64,000 bases of DNA, taken from NCBI GenBank assembly GCA_011525385.1, contig WTGF01000059.1, forward strand, positions 101,193-165,192, written 5' to 3'. The translations under genes and the position numbers were made by a program. The notes under the pieces are model-generated. The model had not been told where the DNA came from and did not search any database. It saw only the letters and a list, made by a program, of their open reading frames with translations. Below, one piece after another: positions 63,601 through 64,000 of the stretch (positions are counted from its first letter, which is position 1; each line of letters starts with the position of its first letter). This DNA comes from Chloroflexota bacterium. GTDB lineage: Bacteria > Chloroflexota > Anaerolineae > Aggregatilineales > Phototrophicaceae.

Positions 63601-63605
63601 CCTAA
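60603..63605 (+). CDS. P2-type Ca2+-transporting ATPase (PacL/SERCA-like)
   Basis: A 1000-residue P2A-type pump. ATG 60603 is set by GGGAG 6 nt upstream. Key motifs: TGESLPVSK in the A domain, PEGL in segment 4 (about 285), the phosphorylation site [13 protein letters not shown] (Asp about 329), KGAPDNL for nucleotide binding, and [21 protein letters not shown]. Ten hydrophobic segments are expected, with the C-terminal cation-ATPase domain ending in an [16 protein letters not shown] tail. The loop after segment 7 is unusually acidic ([13 protein letters not shown]). Ca2+ export is likely; related pumps move Na+ or K+. Confidence 0.92.
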   Translation: [1000 protein letters not shown]

Positions 63606-64000
63606 GCGGACGGACCTACGATCAGAAGTAAGTGCAAGTATGTAATGAGAATCAAGAACAGGGACGAATTATAAGGCTTGTCCGGTACTCGCAGACCCGC
63701 GACTGCCTTTGGTCTACCCCCCTCAATCCCCCCATATCAATGGGGGGAAGCATGTTTCGACCTTGTATTGACACGTACTTCTGATGATGACAGTGTCGAT
63801 TATTGTTGTTTTCAAGCGAACTTGTACTACATTAGCTCCCCTTCTCCGTTGATACGGGATACTTCCCCCGTGAGGCGGGGGACCGAGGGGGCGCCTGGCC
63901 GGGGGATGGGGTAGAAAAAACGCGCTATAGAGTATCGGACGAGCCTTGTAGGGGCGACCTATCAGACTCTGTTGAAAATCATGAATTACAGCCAATCCCG
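63606..64000. other. Repeat fragments downstream of the Ca2+-ATPase
   Basis: Holds a head-only copy of the 140-bp repeat (63624-63652), a perfect CCCCCCAT/ATGGGGGG hairpin (63728-63747, loop ATCA), a GC-rich core piece (about 63880-63915) and the third copy of the 40902/41053 motif (63947-63978). No gene seen to the window edge. Confidence 0.7.

Overview
The window looks like one contiguous chromosomal segment of a GC-rich bacterium, most likely a member of the Chloroflexota (Anaerolineae-like). That placement is an inference from gene style: a DUF2085 protein, Thr/Pro-linker lipoproteins with beta-propellers, a KorAB-type oxidoreductase, M67/ThiF/MoaD genes, paired rhomboids and many short GC-rich intergenic repeats. 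No rRNA, tRNA, CRISPR array, integrase, transposase or phage gene was seen. The repeats between genes are the main sign of mobility.

Layout. 0-14 kb: the end of a YifB/ComM ATPase gene cut by the window edge, glutamate formimidoyltransferase, PEP carboxylase, a VOC protein, an M1-like lipoprotein peptidase, a UbiA prenyltransferase, a CCA-adding-type nucleotidyltransferase, then two thiol-redox genes (a CcdA-TlpA fusion and a small TlpA) and a DUF2085 protein. 14-23.5 kb (minus strand): a PspA-like protein and a tightly packed run of polytopic membrane proteins (O-antigen-ligase-like, GT-C-like) with one HEAT-like soluble protein, probably for a surface polysaccharide. 23.7-31 kb: a zinc-ribbon coiled-coil protein, the ylmD-ylmE-ylmG-type cluster, ComF, long-form HPF, two GT2 glycosyltransferases and a surface Ig-like protein. 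31-43 kb: Lon, a propeller lipoprotein, FabG, HIT, a DsbA-like protein with an acidic tail, aconitase and an MFS transporter. 43-49 kb: a two-domain RNase H, an aminotransferase, a GntR regulator with a palindromic AT-rich site, and KorA/KorB. 49-51.4 kb (minus): an E1-like/rhodanese protein, a ubiquitin-like sulfur carrier with residues beyond its Gly-Gly, and a JAMM peptidase. 51.9-64 kb: citrate synthase, two rhomboids, a degenerate CPBP protein, threonine aldolase, a repeat-rich secreted protein and a Ca2+-type P-ATPase, separated by several repeat families.

How the genes fit together. PEP carboxylase, citrate synthase, aconitase and the 2-oxoacid:ferredoxin oxidoreductase give the entry and oxidative part of the TCA cycle. 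The CcdA-TlpA, TlpA and DsbA-like proteins form an extracytoplasmic thiol-redox group. The JAMM, ubiquitin-like and E1-rhodanese genes form a sulfur-carrier or ubiquitin-like module, the most interesting system here. Its carrier carries an 11-residue tail after Gly-Gly that must be trimmed before activation, and the matching JAMM peptidase is encoded just upstream. Much of the remaining novelty is in the intergenic repeats: hairpins whose stems change in a compensated way, a 140-bp element in two inverted copies, and a 427-bp element with terminal inverted repeats.
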